DNA of 64,000 nucleotides from Desulfitobacterium dehalogenans ATCC 51507 (GCF_000243155.2 NC_018017.1:3534001-3598000), one strand, 5' to 3'; shown: positions 8,456-18,085, numbered from the stretch's first letter. Notes: generated by a model from the letters alone, not told the origin. Program-made: numbers and translations.

Positions 8456-9379
8456 TTATACGCCTTTCCTATCTTTCAGCCATGCTATGGTCTTATCAAT
8501 TCCATCCTCAAAACTTACTTCAGGGACAAACCCGGTATCTTCATTAAGCAAATGCAGATCAAATAACGAATAGTCAAGGGGAACACCGCTGTACTGGATT
8601 TCCCCAAGGTTCAGCGGAATCCTAGGATCCACTCGATCTCGCATTACTTTCAAAAAATCCTTTAATGGCTTTGGTTCGATACTGCCAATATAATAGTTCT
8701 TGTTTGCCTGTCCACATTCACCAATAGCATTAAAGGCTTTTGCTGCATCGGTTATATATATAAAGTCGTAAATTTGTTCACCAGATGTAAACGCTGTTCT
8801 TTCTCCTGATAGAAATTTTCTCAATGTTGTATTGACAAAACGGGGAGAAATCTCGCCCATCCCATAAATATTAGAGATAGTCCCTACAACATAATCAATA
8901 TTAACTTCTGCGGCAACAGTTCGAGCCATATAATTTGCGGCTAACTTCGCTGCACTATAAACATTTCCTGATCCTGGTACATTCTGTGTAGACATAATTT
9001 GAGCACATTCATATCCCATAATACTGCCGGGAAGCACAAATTTCTTACTACTAATATCTCGACTTGCAATCACTGCATCACAACTATATTGGACATTTTT
9101 TAGTTGTAATTCATAATTTGAACGCAAGGTTCCGGCAGAACCCTCCCAAGCAAAATGGTAAAAGACGTCAAAATGACGTTCGACTATTATCTTTGCTAAA
9201 TTTCTTATCTCATCAAGAGGACAAAACACTATTTTAAGCTTGGGTAAATCTTTAATTCTTGAGCAATTAGATTGTTCATTACGGACGATTGCTGTAACCT
9301 CAACACCGCTTTTTACTAGTTCCTCAACCAATGCACTGCCTACAAATCCATTTGCACCAGTAACAACTACCTTTTTCAT
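8456..9379 (-). CDS. NAD(P)-dependent sugar epimerase/reductase (extended SDR)
   Basis: A 307-residue extended short-chain dehydrogenase. It has the N-terminal nucleotide-binding motif VTGANGFVGSALVEELV (GxxGxxG), a central Ser/Thr region (VLPGSIMGYE) and the catalytic YSAAK. The C-terminal half is the substrate lobe (ERTAFTSGEQIYDFIYITDAA, typical of sugar-nucleotide SDRs). Following rfbF and rfbG, it most likely performs the final 4-keto reduction of a CDP-6-deoxyhexose, though a second epimerase role is possible. GGAGATGCA precedes the ATG. Confidence 0.82.
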   Translation of the reverse strand: MKKVVVTGANGFVGSALVEELVKSGVEVTAIVRNEQSNCSRIKDLPKLKIVFCPLDEIRNLAKIIVERHFDVFYHFAWEGSAGTLRSNYELQLKNVQYSCDAVIASRDISSKKFVLPGSIMGYECAQIMSTQNVPGSGNVYSAAKLAANYMARTVAAEVNIDYVVGTISNIYGMGEISPRFVNTTLRKFLSGERTAFTSGEQIYDFIYITDAAKAFNAIGECGQANKNYYIGSIEPKPLKDFLKVMRDRVDPRIPLNLGEIQYSGVPLDYSLFDLHLLNEDTGFVPEVSFEDGIDKTIAWLKDRKGV

Positions 9380-9433
9380 TGCATCTCCACAACCTTTGAC
9401 TTGATTAGCCGTTAAAGATAATCTTAATTCTCA

Positions 9434-10507
9434 TTAACTCAGATATTCTCGAATCTGTTTATCCATAATCGCAGTAACATCTTCTTCGACAAAGTATGTT
9501 TTTGTCCATTCAATCGTTTTTTCCAAAGCTTGCTTAATATTCCATCGGGGTTCCCAGCGAAATGTCTTCTTCAATTTAGTGCAATCAAGCTTTAACAGAT
9601 TCGCTTCATGGGGACCTCTATCATTTTGCACCTTCCACGAAGCCCCTACGCCCCAAGTCCGGCAAAATAATTCAACTAACTCTCCTGTCGTAATGCAGTC
9701 TTCTTCATTCGGACCAACATTATAATACCCTGAATACTGGGGATTTTCGTATTGTTTTTGAAGAATCATTAAATATACCTTAAGAGGCTCAAGAACATGC
9801 TGATAGGGGCGTATAGAATGTGGATTACGAACAATGATTTCCTCACCACTCCCTATGGCCCTAATACAATCAGGAACAATTCTATCTTTGGCAAAGTCTC
9901 CTCCACCAATTACATTACCGGAACGCGCTGTAGACACTGAAACGCCCTGTCCTTGAAAAAACGAATGATAATAACAGTGTGTGACAAGCTCTGAACAAGA
10001 CTTGCTGTTTGAATAAGGATCAAACCCATCTAATGGCTCATGCTCCACATATCCTCGCTCTGTTTCTCTATTTAAATAGACCTTATCTGTTGTAACATTT
10101 AGAACAGACTTAACACTTCTACACTGACGCGCTGCTTCCAAGAAGTGAACCGTCCCCATAACATTTGTTTCATAAGTATAGACTGGAGCATTGTACGACT
10201 CCCTTACCAAAGGTTGAGCTGCCATATGAACCATAATGTCGGGCTGAAACTCTTCTACACATTTTTTCAGATAGTCTAGGTCTCGTATATCACCTATAAC
10301 TGAAAGAATCTCCTGTGAGATTCTCGCTTTTTCAAATAAGTTTGGACGGGAAGCAGGTTCTAGAGCATATCCACAAACGGATGCATTGGCCATTTTCAAC
10401 ATTTGACATAACCAAGATCCTTTAAATCCGGTGTGACCTGTAATGAAAATCTTCTTGCCATCGAAGAATTCTAAACTAAAAAAAGGTTCCTCAGGGTTTT
10501 TCACCAT
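9434..10507 (-). CDS. rfbG: CDP-glucose 4,6-dehydratase
   Basis: A 357-residue extended SDR matching RfbG/DdhB: ITGHTGFKGSWLCQML (NAD motif), NVTTDKVYLN with the catalytic Thr-Asp, and YSNSKSCSELVTHCYY (YxxxK). It converts CDP-glucose to CDP-4-keto-6-deoxyglucose, the branch point for CDP-linked deoxysugars. It overlaps the end of rfbF by a few bases, as expected for translational coupling. The ATG at 10507 is given. An in-frame TTG at 10516, with GGTGAAG upstream, is equally plausible. Confidence 0.92.
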   Translation of the reverse strand: MVKNPEEPFFSLEFFDGKKIFITGHTGFKGSWLCQMLKMANASVCGYALEPASRPNLFEKARISQEILSVIGDIRDLDYLKKCVEEFQPDIMVHMAAQPLVRESYNAPVYTYETNVMGTVHFLEAARQCRSVKSVLNVTTDKVYLNRETERGYVEHEPLDGFDPYSNSKSCSELVTHCYYHSFFQGQGVSVSTARSGNVIGGGDFAKDRIVPDCIRAIGSGEEIIVRNPHSIRPYQHVLEPLKVYLMILQKQYENPQYSGYYNVGPNEEDCITTGELVELFCRTWGVGASWKVQNDRGPHEANLLKLDCTKLKKTFRWEPRWNIKQALEKTIEWTKTYFVEEDVTAIMDKQIREYLS

Positions 10508-11274
10508 ACTTTCCAAGGAGCTTCACCGCTTTCCCACAATCTTTCTAAAGCTACCTTATCTCTTTGCGTATCCATGCATTTCCAGAATCCGCTATGATGA
10601 TAAGCCACAATTTCTCCTTCCTCCGCCAACTTTGCTAACGGTTCCTTTTCAAAAGCGATATCATCTCCATCAATATAGTCAAACACTTCCGGTTCAAGGA
10701 TAAAAAAGCCGCCATTAATCCAAGTATTTAATGTATTGGGCTTTTCAACGAATTCCAGTACTGTGGCATCGTCATTCAAGCCCAATACGCCATATCTGCC
10801 ACTGGGCTGAACAGCAGTCACGGTAGCTAGTTTGCCATGAGATTTGTGAAAGGCCAGTAGTTCATGGACATTAATATCAGCCACTCCATCACCATAAGTC
10901 AGCATAAAGGTTTCATCGCCAATATACTTCTTAATTCTCTTAATACGTCCACCTGTCATTGTATCTATTCCTGTATTAGCTAAAGTCACTCTCCACTCCT
11001 CAACATCTTCACTGGAATGGATCTTCAAACTATTCTTAGCTAAATCAAAAGTTACATCGGAACCATGTAAAAAATAATCCGCAAAGTACTCCTTAATCAT
11101 GTATCCTTTGTAACCTAGACAAATCACAAAATCGTTGAAACTATAGTGAGAATAAGTCTTCATAATATGCCATAAGATAGGGCGCTCCCCTATCTCAATC
11201 ATGGGTTTGGGCTTTAAATGTGATTCTTCACTAATACGGGTTCCATAACCACCAGCTAGTATTACTACTTTCAT
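10501..11274 (-). CDS. rfbF: Glucose-1-phosphate cytidylyltransferase
   Basis: A 257-residue nucleotidyltransferase, full length for RfbF/DdhA. It has N-terminal MKVVILAGGYGTRISEESH with the G-G-x-G-T-R loop, KPKPMIEIG, and TYGDGVADIN for metal and nucleotide binding. It makes CDP-glucose from CTP and glucose-1-phosphate, the first step of the CDP-deoxysugar branch. I trimmed the start to the ATG at 11274, where family homology begins and AAAGGAAT sits upstream. It directly precedes rfbG and follows the dead C-methyltransferase. Confidence 0.93.
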   Translation of the reverse strand: MKVVILAGGYGTRISEESHLKPKPMIEIGERPILWHIMKTYSHYSFNDFVICLGYKGYMIKEYFADYFLHGSDVTFDLAKNSLKIHSSEDVEEWRVTLANTGIDTMTGGRIKRIKKYIGDETFMLTYGDGVADINVHELLAFHKSHGKLATVTAVQPSGRYGVLGLNDDATVLEFVEKPNTLNTWINGGFFILEPEVFDYIDGDDIAFEKEPLAKLAEEGEIVAYHHSGFWKCMDTQRDKVALERLWESGEAPWKVW

Positions 11275-11363
11275 ATTACTATTCCTTTCAATTCCAAAAC
11301 AATATGAACTTTGCACCCTAATAAGTTTATCAATACTTATTGCAGTTCATTTAAAATTCCGCG

Positions 11364-12285
11364 CTATTGCACTCCTAATTCGTGCTCCTCGGGTAATTGC
11401 AAATTAGCGTTTATATCCTTTATTCTTTTCTGAATCTCTGCTTTATAATTAGGGTTCATAACGATGACATGTGTTACTTCTCTTCGAATTGCAGTTTCTA
11501 TATCTGTGATCAAGCGCCCTGTACCTTGTAAGAACTTACCTTGTTTATTAGGATTAATATCAATAATACAGTTATCAACCTTCGCTCATGATTAGCATAT
11601 TAGCAAATGTAACACCTTTTGCCCCCGTTCCCCAAATCGCAATATGATTAGTTTCTCTATTCATAGAAATAAGATACTTGCGCCAGGCAGCTAACATCTA
11701 TTCCTCTCTTGCCCCAAAATTATCAATTATCCTTTTCCCAGGGCTTTTCGAATACTCTTCAATAAAACAATAGGATCCGAAATGTGTTCAATTACATGTC
11801 TACAAATGATCACATCCGCTTCTAGCGAATTCTCCATTAAAATAACTTTTGAAAATTTAAGGCGTCCCTAAACAGATTGTCTTCTCCACAATAACTAGGG
11901 TCAAAGCCAACTCCACTATTTCCGTACTTGGGATTTTTCACCATTCTTTTTAGAAACTCGCCTTGACCGCATCCAATTTCAATAATTCTTGAATTTTGAA
12001 TCTTACATTCTTCCTTTAAATGATAAGTTAGAAAACCACATATTCCCCCAAAACATGTTGAATATAATTGACAATTATCATAGGATTGATTATATATGAC
12101 TTTATGTTCGTTATAATTTTGATTATAAACAAATTAACATTTTGGGCATGCTGATCTTCCCCTTACTTATTTGAGCAGCTACATCTTGTTCTGAAATAAA
12201 CTATATTTTGAAATATAGGTACTCCATCTCTTTCTAAGAATGAATAATTTCTATTGTGACCACAGATCGGGCAATTGCTTTTCAT
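11364..12285 (-). pseudogene. Decayed SAM-dependent sugar C-methyltransferase
   Basis: From the ATG at 12285 (GGAGGAG upstream) the first frame gives a zinc-finger-like start, MKSNCPICGH, and stops after about 40 codons. Other frames then give NYNEHKVIYNQSYDNCQLY, a SAM motif I (IIEIGCGQGEFLKRM), HVIEHISDPIVLL and, after more shifts, the C-terminal module AIWGTGAKGVTFANML followed by IDINPNKQGKF. This order (zinc-binding, methyltransferase, C-terminal C-methyltransferase domain) is that of NovU/TylC3-type sugar C-methyltransferases. At least three frame disruptions are visible, so it cannot make full-length protein. It sits just upstream of rfbF, as in CDP-sugar operons that make branched sugars. 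Confidence 0.8.
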
Positions 12286-12325
12286 ACTGCTCCTCCAGCA
12301 GCTTTTTCTACCAAATTAATGCTAT

Positions 12326-13831
12326 TTAGCTCCTTTTAATGTTAATAACAAAATCCTTTGCCGTTGCTTTAATATAAGCATTATTATCTGTAAAGTTAAA
12401 ACTATCAAGTAACTCTTTTATTTCTTTATTAAATGAATGCTGTTCAATACTAACATCCTTTACAAAATACCCCTGAGTGTTCAGGTGCTCACTAAGCTCC
12501 TCAATAGAAATGTGATGCAAGTTATGTATATCTTTAGTTGTCACATCAAATCCCATTATCTTCAGAAACGTTCCAATATCATAAGTATTACGAATTTTTA
12601 ATAATAATTGTCCATCGCTTTTAAGCAATCTTAAAAAATATCCTAACATCAAGAAGGGATCACCGTATGAATTTAAAGGTTGACCTACAACAATATAATT
12701 AAAATAGCCTTCCTCAAAGTGCTGAAGAATATATTCCGGACGATCTGTTTCCACCCTACCATTACAAATAGTTTTTAAATCAAACCAGTATTTTGCCTTG
12801 GTTGAAAAGGCTGATAATTCTGCATTAAAAGAACCTTGTTCCCGAAGAGTGTTTTTCAACTCGAGTATAGGCGTACCACATCGGACATCAACCCCTAATA
12901 TATTTGGAGCATACTTTGAACTCACTTTATTGGCTTTAACAAAAGACATCATCGAAGTTTCAAAATTATTTACATCGTCCCAAGCATCAATTCCATAGTA
13001 CTTTTCTTGAAAGGCGGTTCTTCCTTTTTCAAGAGACATCCGAATGACTTCCGGGTCTCTGGTTGCAATGCCAGCGTGTTGAACAAAAACATCTTTGCAA
13101 AGAATTGCTTTATAACCTGCTCTTCTCACTCTGAAAGTTATGTCATCATCTCCAAAGTCATGAAAAAAACCATAATCCTGCTTACCAAGCATATCTAAAC
13201 AAGTCCTACGGTAAAAAGCCATTGCGGTTATCAAGCGAAGGTGCTCATGCCATTTTCTGGGATTTGATTTATTGAATTCAGCAGCTTTTTTTTGCATATC
13301 TTCAAAATCATTAAAATCCAAATCTACAGCTTGAAGATTACTAACATTATCGGATACAGGAACTATCATACCAATACGTTCATCTGAAAAGGCACATTTC
13401 AATAGGTTTGCTAGCCAATTTTTTGTGACATAAATATCGTTGCTTATTACTGCAATAAATTTTCCTCTAGCTATTTCTATGCCGGAATTAATGCCAAAGA
13501 AAAGCCCTATATTTTTAGTGATTTTGATAATTTTCTTTTTTGGATGTTTTACAGATTCGAAGAACTCAAGTGTACCATCTGTAGAGCCATTATCTACTAA
13601 TATAAGCTCATAATCTTCATCTAAGGTATAATTTAAGATGCACTCCACACAAATTTTTGTATGTTTATAAAGATTGTTATAACCTACTACAATAACACTC
13701 ACTAAAGGAGCATTTAATTCACTTATGGTCATTGATACATTATCTCTAGCTATGTATATATCCCCACCCGGTTCTGGCATTTTCTTATCATTAGTATTAA
13801 TTTGAATTATTTGATTTGATTTTTCATTCAT
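12326..13831 (-). CDS. GT2 glycosyltransferase fused to a degenerate methyltransferase-like domain
   Basis: A 501-residue protein. Residues about 40-280 are a GT-A family 2 glycosyltransferase: PLVSVIVVGYNNLYKHTKIC, LILVDNGSTDGTLEFFES, GKFIAVISNDIYVTKNWL (the position of the usual DxD) and DFGDDDITFRVRRAGYKA. Residues about 310-500 resemble a class I methyltransferase fold (YFNYIVVGQPLNSYGDPFLM, then SDGQLLLKIRN), but the Gly-rich SAM loop is not evident. It probably transfers a sugar to flagellin or extends the glycan in the cytoplasm. Strongly AT-rich relative to the flagellar genes, which suggests transfer. AAAGGAATG is upstream of the ATG. Confidence 0.82.
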   Translation of the reverse strand: MNEKSNQIIQINTNDKKMPEPGGDIYIARDNVSMTISELNAPLVSVIVVGYNNLYKHTKICVECILNYTLDEDYELILVDNGSTDGTLEFFESVKHPKKKIIKITKNIGLFFGINSGIEIARGKFIAVISNDIYVTKNWLANLLKCAFSDERIGMIVPVSDNVSNLQAVDLDFNDFEDMQKKAAEFNKSNPRKWHEHLRLITAMAFYRRTCLDMLGKQDYGFFHDFGDDDITFRVRRAGYKAILCKDVFVQHAGIATRDPEVIRMSLEKGRTAFQEKYYGIDAWDDVNNFETSMMSFVKANKVSSKYAPNILGVDVRCGTPILELKNTLREQGSFNAELSAFSTKAKYWFDLKTICNGRVETDRPEYILQHFEEGYFNYIVVGQPLNSYGDPFLMLGYFLRLLKSDGQLLLKIRNTYDIGTFLKIMGFDVTTKDIHNLHHISIEELSEHLNTQGYFVKDVSIEQHSFNKEIKELLDSFNFTDNNAYIKATAKDFVINIKRS

Positions 13832-13878
13832 CGATTTTCATTCCTTTTAAATACAGAACTTTAAATTAAGATTAGAAG

Positions 13879-14560
13879 CTATTCTTTTCTTCTCAAATCT
13901 GAGATTTCCCATTTTGGAGCAAATTCTTCGCCGATTTTAATGTATGATTTTTTATTATTCCAATTACAATGAGAAGACTGATAACAATCTTTACAGCATT
14001 TCATCATCTGCGGGGTATTAACTGTTCTTCGATTTTCTTGGTATTGCGAAGCATTCCACATCTCCCGGAAATTACGATCGGAATACTACCTTAACTTCCT
14101 CAAGCCCTATATCAGCCGCTAAATCTATAAGCTCCGGCAACTCATGAAGACTGCGGTGCATAGCACAAAAAACATAATTTATATAAGGATACTTAAGGTT
14201 AAGATTGTGTTTTCTACTAACAATTTTTCTAAGATTTCTGTTTATCTCACGTAAATCAGAACCTCTGCGAATGGCATCATTTGTTTCTTGATTAGCACCA
14301 TCAACACTGACTGCGAAAACATCAACATGATTGTCAAAAATTGCGTCAAGAAGTTGGCCCCATCCCATAAGGGTTACTTCCTCAAGTATATCAAATAAGG
14401 GCTCTAGAGAGTAAAACCATCTCATATCTAAACGTATCAAGCTAAATGATGCTGCATTTCTTCCACACATAACGCAATCTAGATTGCATGCATTCGTCAG
14501 TTCAAGTACTATGCGCCGAGGTAATGAACAGAGAATAGCTTTACAGACTCCATTACTTGA
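13879..14560 (-). pseudogene. Broken radical SAM / SPASM protein of the glycan island
   Basis: Three pieces remain. Near 14480-14545 one frame reads LPRRIVLELTNACNLDCVMC, giving the radical-SAM CxxxCxxC motif. This continues as 14072-14470 with VFAVSVDGANQETNDAIRRG and INYVFCAMHRSLHELPELID, then stops. A second piece, 13879-14061, is a SPASM-like C-terminus (NTPQMMKCCKDCYQSSHCNW). Between them a segment of roughly 100 residues, expected to hold the other auxiliary-cluster cysteines, is missing, and the frame changes. Intact relatives are radical SAM proteins found beside glycosyltransferases. I infer an internal deletion plus frameshifts. Confidence 0.8.
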
Positions 14561-14698
14561 ATATTACAATCGCTGTTATTCTTCTGTTGGCAAGTAAGTG
14601 GTTTCCCTGAAAACAAATTTGTAGTTTTTGACCAAATTATCGTCGCGAACGTCCTTCTTTTATTATTTCTATGAATATGAGAAAAAAATCCATATCGA

Positions 14699-16654
14699 CT
14701 ATTTGTATGTCTTAGATGGCTTTCTTTCATATCTTTCGGCATGCTTACTCTCAGCCCTATCCCGCAATACTTCGTTGGCCTTTGCTCTCACGCTACTGGA
14801 CGCATTCAATTTGTCAACATTCCAACGCAAGAACTCATAGATGTCGTTAACACGATAGCCTGCCTCATAGGCCTTGATAAAAGCCTCGGAAGCAGCAATA
14901 GGACTATTCAGGCGGTTCAGGCAGTAGCCCTGATTATAGTACAAAGCCGGATGTACCAAGATACCTGCCTCCACTGAGCGTTGTACGGCATAATTATAAT
15001 AATTCAACCCATCCTGATAATATCCTTCCATGATAAAGAGACTGCCTAATGGAGCGGTCATATCGTCCGGAAATTGGTCAGCCAGCCTAAGCAACTTCTC
15101 CTTTGCGGTATCATCAGCCCAGAGAAAAAAGGTGCGCACCATACTAAGAAAGGCCGGTTTATCTTCTTCGCTAAACAGCATGATATCCCCATGATAAGCT
15201 TTGAGGATCCTCGCATAGGCAGAGGGCAATTGTTTCGTGGCTTGAGCCACATACCCACCATTGCCGCTTAAGGCGGCCGCCGTTGCCGATACCAAGGCCA
15301 GCCGTTCATCCTTATCCCTGCCATAGCAATCCAATAATGCGGCAAAGGCTTTATCATAATAGCCGTTGGCCACCAGCATTTGCAGAACCACATAATCTTC
15401 TTTCGGGTATTTTTTTTCCCTTAAGCTTGTATAATATGCCAAAACCTTTGGCAGTGGGTGATTGACCAAATTTGTAGCCAAAAAGTCCAGATCGGCTTCC
15501 TTTTCCACATCAAATAGCGCATTTAAAAAACCAATAATCTCCTCTAGCGGCTGGGGCCGGATCAGCCTGAGCAGACGGTCAAAAGCGGTTGCATCATATT
15601 TGTCTATTTGCAAAGTTTTTATATAATATTCAACTGCCTCGCCGGAGTCACTGCGGAATTCACTGATAACTCCCATCATACTGTGCAGGTTGCCGAGATT
15701 TACGGCTAGGGGATTGACTTCGATATCCTCATAATTTTCGTGTAGTTGCAACGCTCGCCGCAGTTCAAGGAAGGCGGCGTCGTAGCGTTGGTCATCATAT
15801 AAGAACTTGGCTTTATAAAAATAAAATAAAGGATGCCGTGGGAATTTACCGATGGCAATCTCCACTTCCTCCATTACCTCACCCACAGGATAATGCAGGT
15901 TCATCATAGCATCGATTAAAATGTTATGTAACCGTACATTAAGATTGGTCAGCTTAGCGCCGCAGTCTCTAAACAAGCGGACATAAGTAATGACCTTGTC
16001 CCACTGGGACAAAGTGAAATATGTGTCCGCAATGTAATAATAATATTCCGGCTTAGCAACAGTATCGCCGTCCACCTGCCTAAGTAAGAGCTTCAGGTTT
16101 CTGTGGGCTTTATCCTGATTAATATCTTTTGAATAGCCGGTATGATAGATGAGTAGCTTCCGCCGATCTGCCAGATGAGCCTGCAGTTTTCCTCCTTTGC
16201 GGCTATAATGGAGCGCTTCATGAATCGGGTTGAGATAGCGGAGCTCTTTATCGTTTTTAAAGATCCGCACATGGACAATTTCATTGATGATCTTCCCGCT
16301 GGTTTCATCAATGTTGATCATTCTGCATGCTACGGCACCATACGCTTTGTCCAGATTTTCCAGATAAGTCCGGAGATTGCCGCCGGTGCCGCCGGCGAAG
16401 TATTCATCGGCATCCAAAAAGACGATCCAGTCCCCTTTGGCCTTGGCAATGGCAAAATTTTTCGCCGCGGCAAAATCATCGATCCAGGCAAAGTGAAAAA
16501 CTTTCGCTCCCAGAGCTTGGGCAATCGCCACCGTCTGATCGGTAGAGCCGGTATCCACGACAATGATTTCATCCACCGCCCCGCGATAGCTCTCGATACA
16601 GCGAGCAATGACCTTTTCTTCATTTTTTACAATCATGCAGGCCGAAATCTTCAT
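14699..16654 (-). CDS. GT2 glycosyltransferase with TPR-like helical C-terminal region
   Basis: A 651-residue protein. Residues 1-230 are a family 2 glycosyltransferase of the SunS/WaaE-like type: KISACMIVKNEEKVIARCIE, IIVVDTGSTDQTVAIAQALG and the DxD motif in FLDADEYF. Residues about 230-630 are helical repeats of TPR character (YYYIADTYFTLSQWDKVITY; HPLFYFYKAKFLYDDQRYDA). GT2-TPR enzymes beside flagellin genes commonly glycosylate flagellin, so it is the prime candidate for attaching sugar to FliC. I trimmed the start to the ATG at 16654, where the GT fold begins. The Shine-Dalgarno AAGGAAGGA is about 13 nt away, a little far. It follows fliC directly. Confidence 0.85.
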   Translation of the reverse strand: MKISACMIVKNEEKVIARCIESYRGAVDEIIVVDTGSTDQTVAIAQALGAKVFHFAWIDDFAAAKNFAIAKAKGDWIVFLDADEYFAGGTGGNLRTYLENLDKAYGAVACRMINIDETSGKIINEIVHVRIFKNDKELRYLNPIHEALHYSRKGGKLQAHLADRRKLLIYHTGYSKDINQDKAHRNLKLLLRQVDGDTVAKPEYYYYIADTYFTLSQWDKVITYVRLFRDCGAKLTNLNVRLHNILIDAMMNLHYPVGEVMEEVEIAIGKFPRHPLFYFYKAKFLYDDQRYDAAFLELRRALQLHENYEDIEVNPLAVNLGNLHSMMGVISEFRSDSGEAVEYYIKTLQIDKYDATAFDRLLRLIRPQPLEEIIGFLNALFDVEKEADLDFLATNLVNHPLPKVLAYYTSLREKKYPKEDYVVLQMLVANGYYDKAFAALLDCYGRDKDERLALVSATAAALSGNGGYVAQATKQLPSAYARILKAYHGDIMLFSEEDKPAFLSMVRTFFLWADDTAKEKLLRLADQFPDDMTAPLGSLFIMEGYYQDGLNYYNYAVQRSVEAGILVHPALYYNQGYCLNRLNSPIAASEAFIKAYEAGYRVNDIYEFLRWNVDKLNASSSVRAKANEVLRDRAESKHAERYERKPSKTYK

Positions 16655-16756
16655 TATAGGTATATATCCTTCCTTCGTCACATTTTTATAGCAGAGAGGG
16701 ACAGCACTGAAACCGTCCCTGCCCACCCCTTATGTTCTATTAGGTGTAAAATAGAA

Positions 16757-16790
16757 GCCAGAGTGAATACTCTGGCCCCTATACCTGGCA
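16757..16790 (-). terminator. Hairpin after fliC
   Basis: An 8-bp stem GCCAGAGT / ACTCTGGC closes on GAAT. On the minus strand it is followed by TTCTATTTT, an imperfect U-tract. It probably ends or attenuates the abundant fliC transcript before the glycosyltransferase genes. Confidence 0.6.
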
Positions 16791-16799
16791 AACTATGGA

Positions 16800-17960
16800 T
16801 TACCGGAGAAGCTGCAGTACGCCCTGAGGCTGTTGGTTCGCTTGGGCCAGCATGGCTTGAGCAGCTTGGGAAAGAATGTTGTTCTTCTGGAAGTTCATCA
16901 TTTCTTTCGCCATATCTACATCACGAATCCGTGATTCAGCGGCGGTGAGATTTTCGCTGGAAGTACCCAGGTTGTTGATGGTGTGTTCCAGACGGTTTTG
17001 GATGGCACCCAGCTTGGAGCGTTCTGCCGATACCCGCTCAATCGCGTCGTTAATGGTTGTAACGGCGGCAGTTGCTTTGAAATAGTCATCCACTTGTAGT
17101 GATTTCCCATCCGCATTGCGGACACCAATGTCCTGAGCCTTCATGGAATTGATGCCGACCAGAATGCTTTGGCCGCTGTTGGCCCCGATCTGCATACTGA
17201 AAGAGTTGCCAAGATTAGTCTCTGCTGTCACAGTTGCCTTTACACTGATCGTGATGCTTTCACCGACAGCAAGGCTAAACAACGAATCGCCACTAAGTTC
17301 GATTGTTTCACCCTTGAACGTAATTTGAGTACCATTAACTACAGCTCCGGTAATACTTGCATCGGCACTGTCAATTCTGAAATCTAAAGTGTCACCTGCT
17401 GCCGATGAAACCAAGGTGCGGGTTATGATAATGGTACCACTATTAGCAAGATCGGTCGCGCTAGCACTAGAAATTCCAATTTCCGCCCGAGTATTAAGTT
17501 GGATCTTAGTCTCGGAGGCTGCAGCTTCGACAAGACCTTTTTTGCTCCCGTCAATCAGCTTCTGGGTGTTGAACTCGGTGGTGTTGGCAATCCGGTCGAT
17601 TTCATCAGTTAACTGGTTAATTTCTTTCTGGATTTCACCGCGGTCTGATGTAGAGTTGGTATCATTAGCAGCTTGAACAGCCAGCTCACGCATCCGCTGG
17701 AGAATGCTGTGGGTTTCGTTCAAGGCGCCTTCTGCAGTCTGGATCATGGAAATGGAATCTTGAGCATTACGTCCGGCTTGGTCCAAACCACGGATTTGAC
17801 CACGCATTTTTTCAGAGATAGCCAAACCTGCAGCATCGTCACCAGCACGGTTGATGCGGAGACCGGAAGAGAGCTTTTCCAAAGATTTGGCATTATTGGT
17901 GTTGTTGGTGGTCAATTGACGATAGGTGTTAATCGCCGACATATTGTGGTTAATAATCAT
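16800..17960 (-). CDS. fliC: Flagellin, filament protein
   Basis: A 386-residue flagellin. The conserved N-terminal helical domain D0/D1 (MIINHNMSAINTYRQL, SLEKLSSGLRINRAGDDAAG) and the C-terminal helix ending LSQAAQAMLAQANQQPQGVL flank a Ser/Thr/Ala-rich variable region (about 140-290) that would carry O-linked glycans. It is exported and polymerised into the filament. The start is the ATG at 17960, with AAGGAGGAATACACTT upstream. Its own sigma-28-type promoter lies at 18086-18113. The 119-nt leader has a CsrA-type hairpin, so translation is probably repressed by CsrA and relieved through FliW, whose genes lie just upstream. Confidence 0.97.
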   Translation of the reverse strand: MIINHNMSAINTYRQLTTNNTNNAKSLEKLSSGLRINRAGDDAAGLAISEKMRGQIRGLDQAGRNAQDSISMIQTAEGALNETHSILQRMRELAVQAANDTNSTSDRGEIQKEINQLTDEIDRIANTTEFNTQKLIDGSKKGLVEAAASETKIQLNTRAEIGISSASATDLANSGTIIITRTLVSSAAGDTLDFRIDSADASITGAVVNGTQITFKGETIELSGDSLFSLAVGESITISVKATVTAETNLGNSFSMQIGANSGQSILVGINSMKAQDIGVRNADGKSLQVDDYFKATAAVTTINDAIERVSAERSKLGAIQNRLEHTINNLGTSSENLTAAESRIRDVDMAKEMMNFQKNNILSQAAQAMLAQANQQPQGVLQLLR

Positions 17961-17969
17961 AAGTGTATT

Positions 17970-18003
17970 CCTCCTTGATTGTGATGCCGGGCATCCTTGC
18001 CCG
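17970..18003 (-). promoter_or_regulatory. CsrA-type binding sites in the fliC leader
   Basis: In the minus-strand leader, CGGGCA-AGGA-TGCCCG (17988-18003) forms a 6-bp stem with the loop AGGA. A second GGA lies in the AAGGAGGA Shine-Dalgarno about a dozen bases downstream. CsrA/RsmA proteins bind GGA in hairpin loops and in the SD. B. subtilis hag has the same two-site arrangement, and fliW-csrA are adjacent here too. Confidence 0.7.
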
Positions 18004-18085
18004 TGCATTTTAATAATGCGGGTAGAAAATTTCCGCCCTCCGGCCGGTAGGGGAGAAGTATTCTACTTTTTCCTGCTTATCTTTT

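Noticed and set aside
16175-16948. 257-codon open frame on the plus strand
   Set aside because: It is antisense to the 5' half of the GT2-TPR gene and the 3' end of fliC, both clear genes, and has no recognisable protein content.
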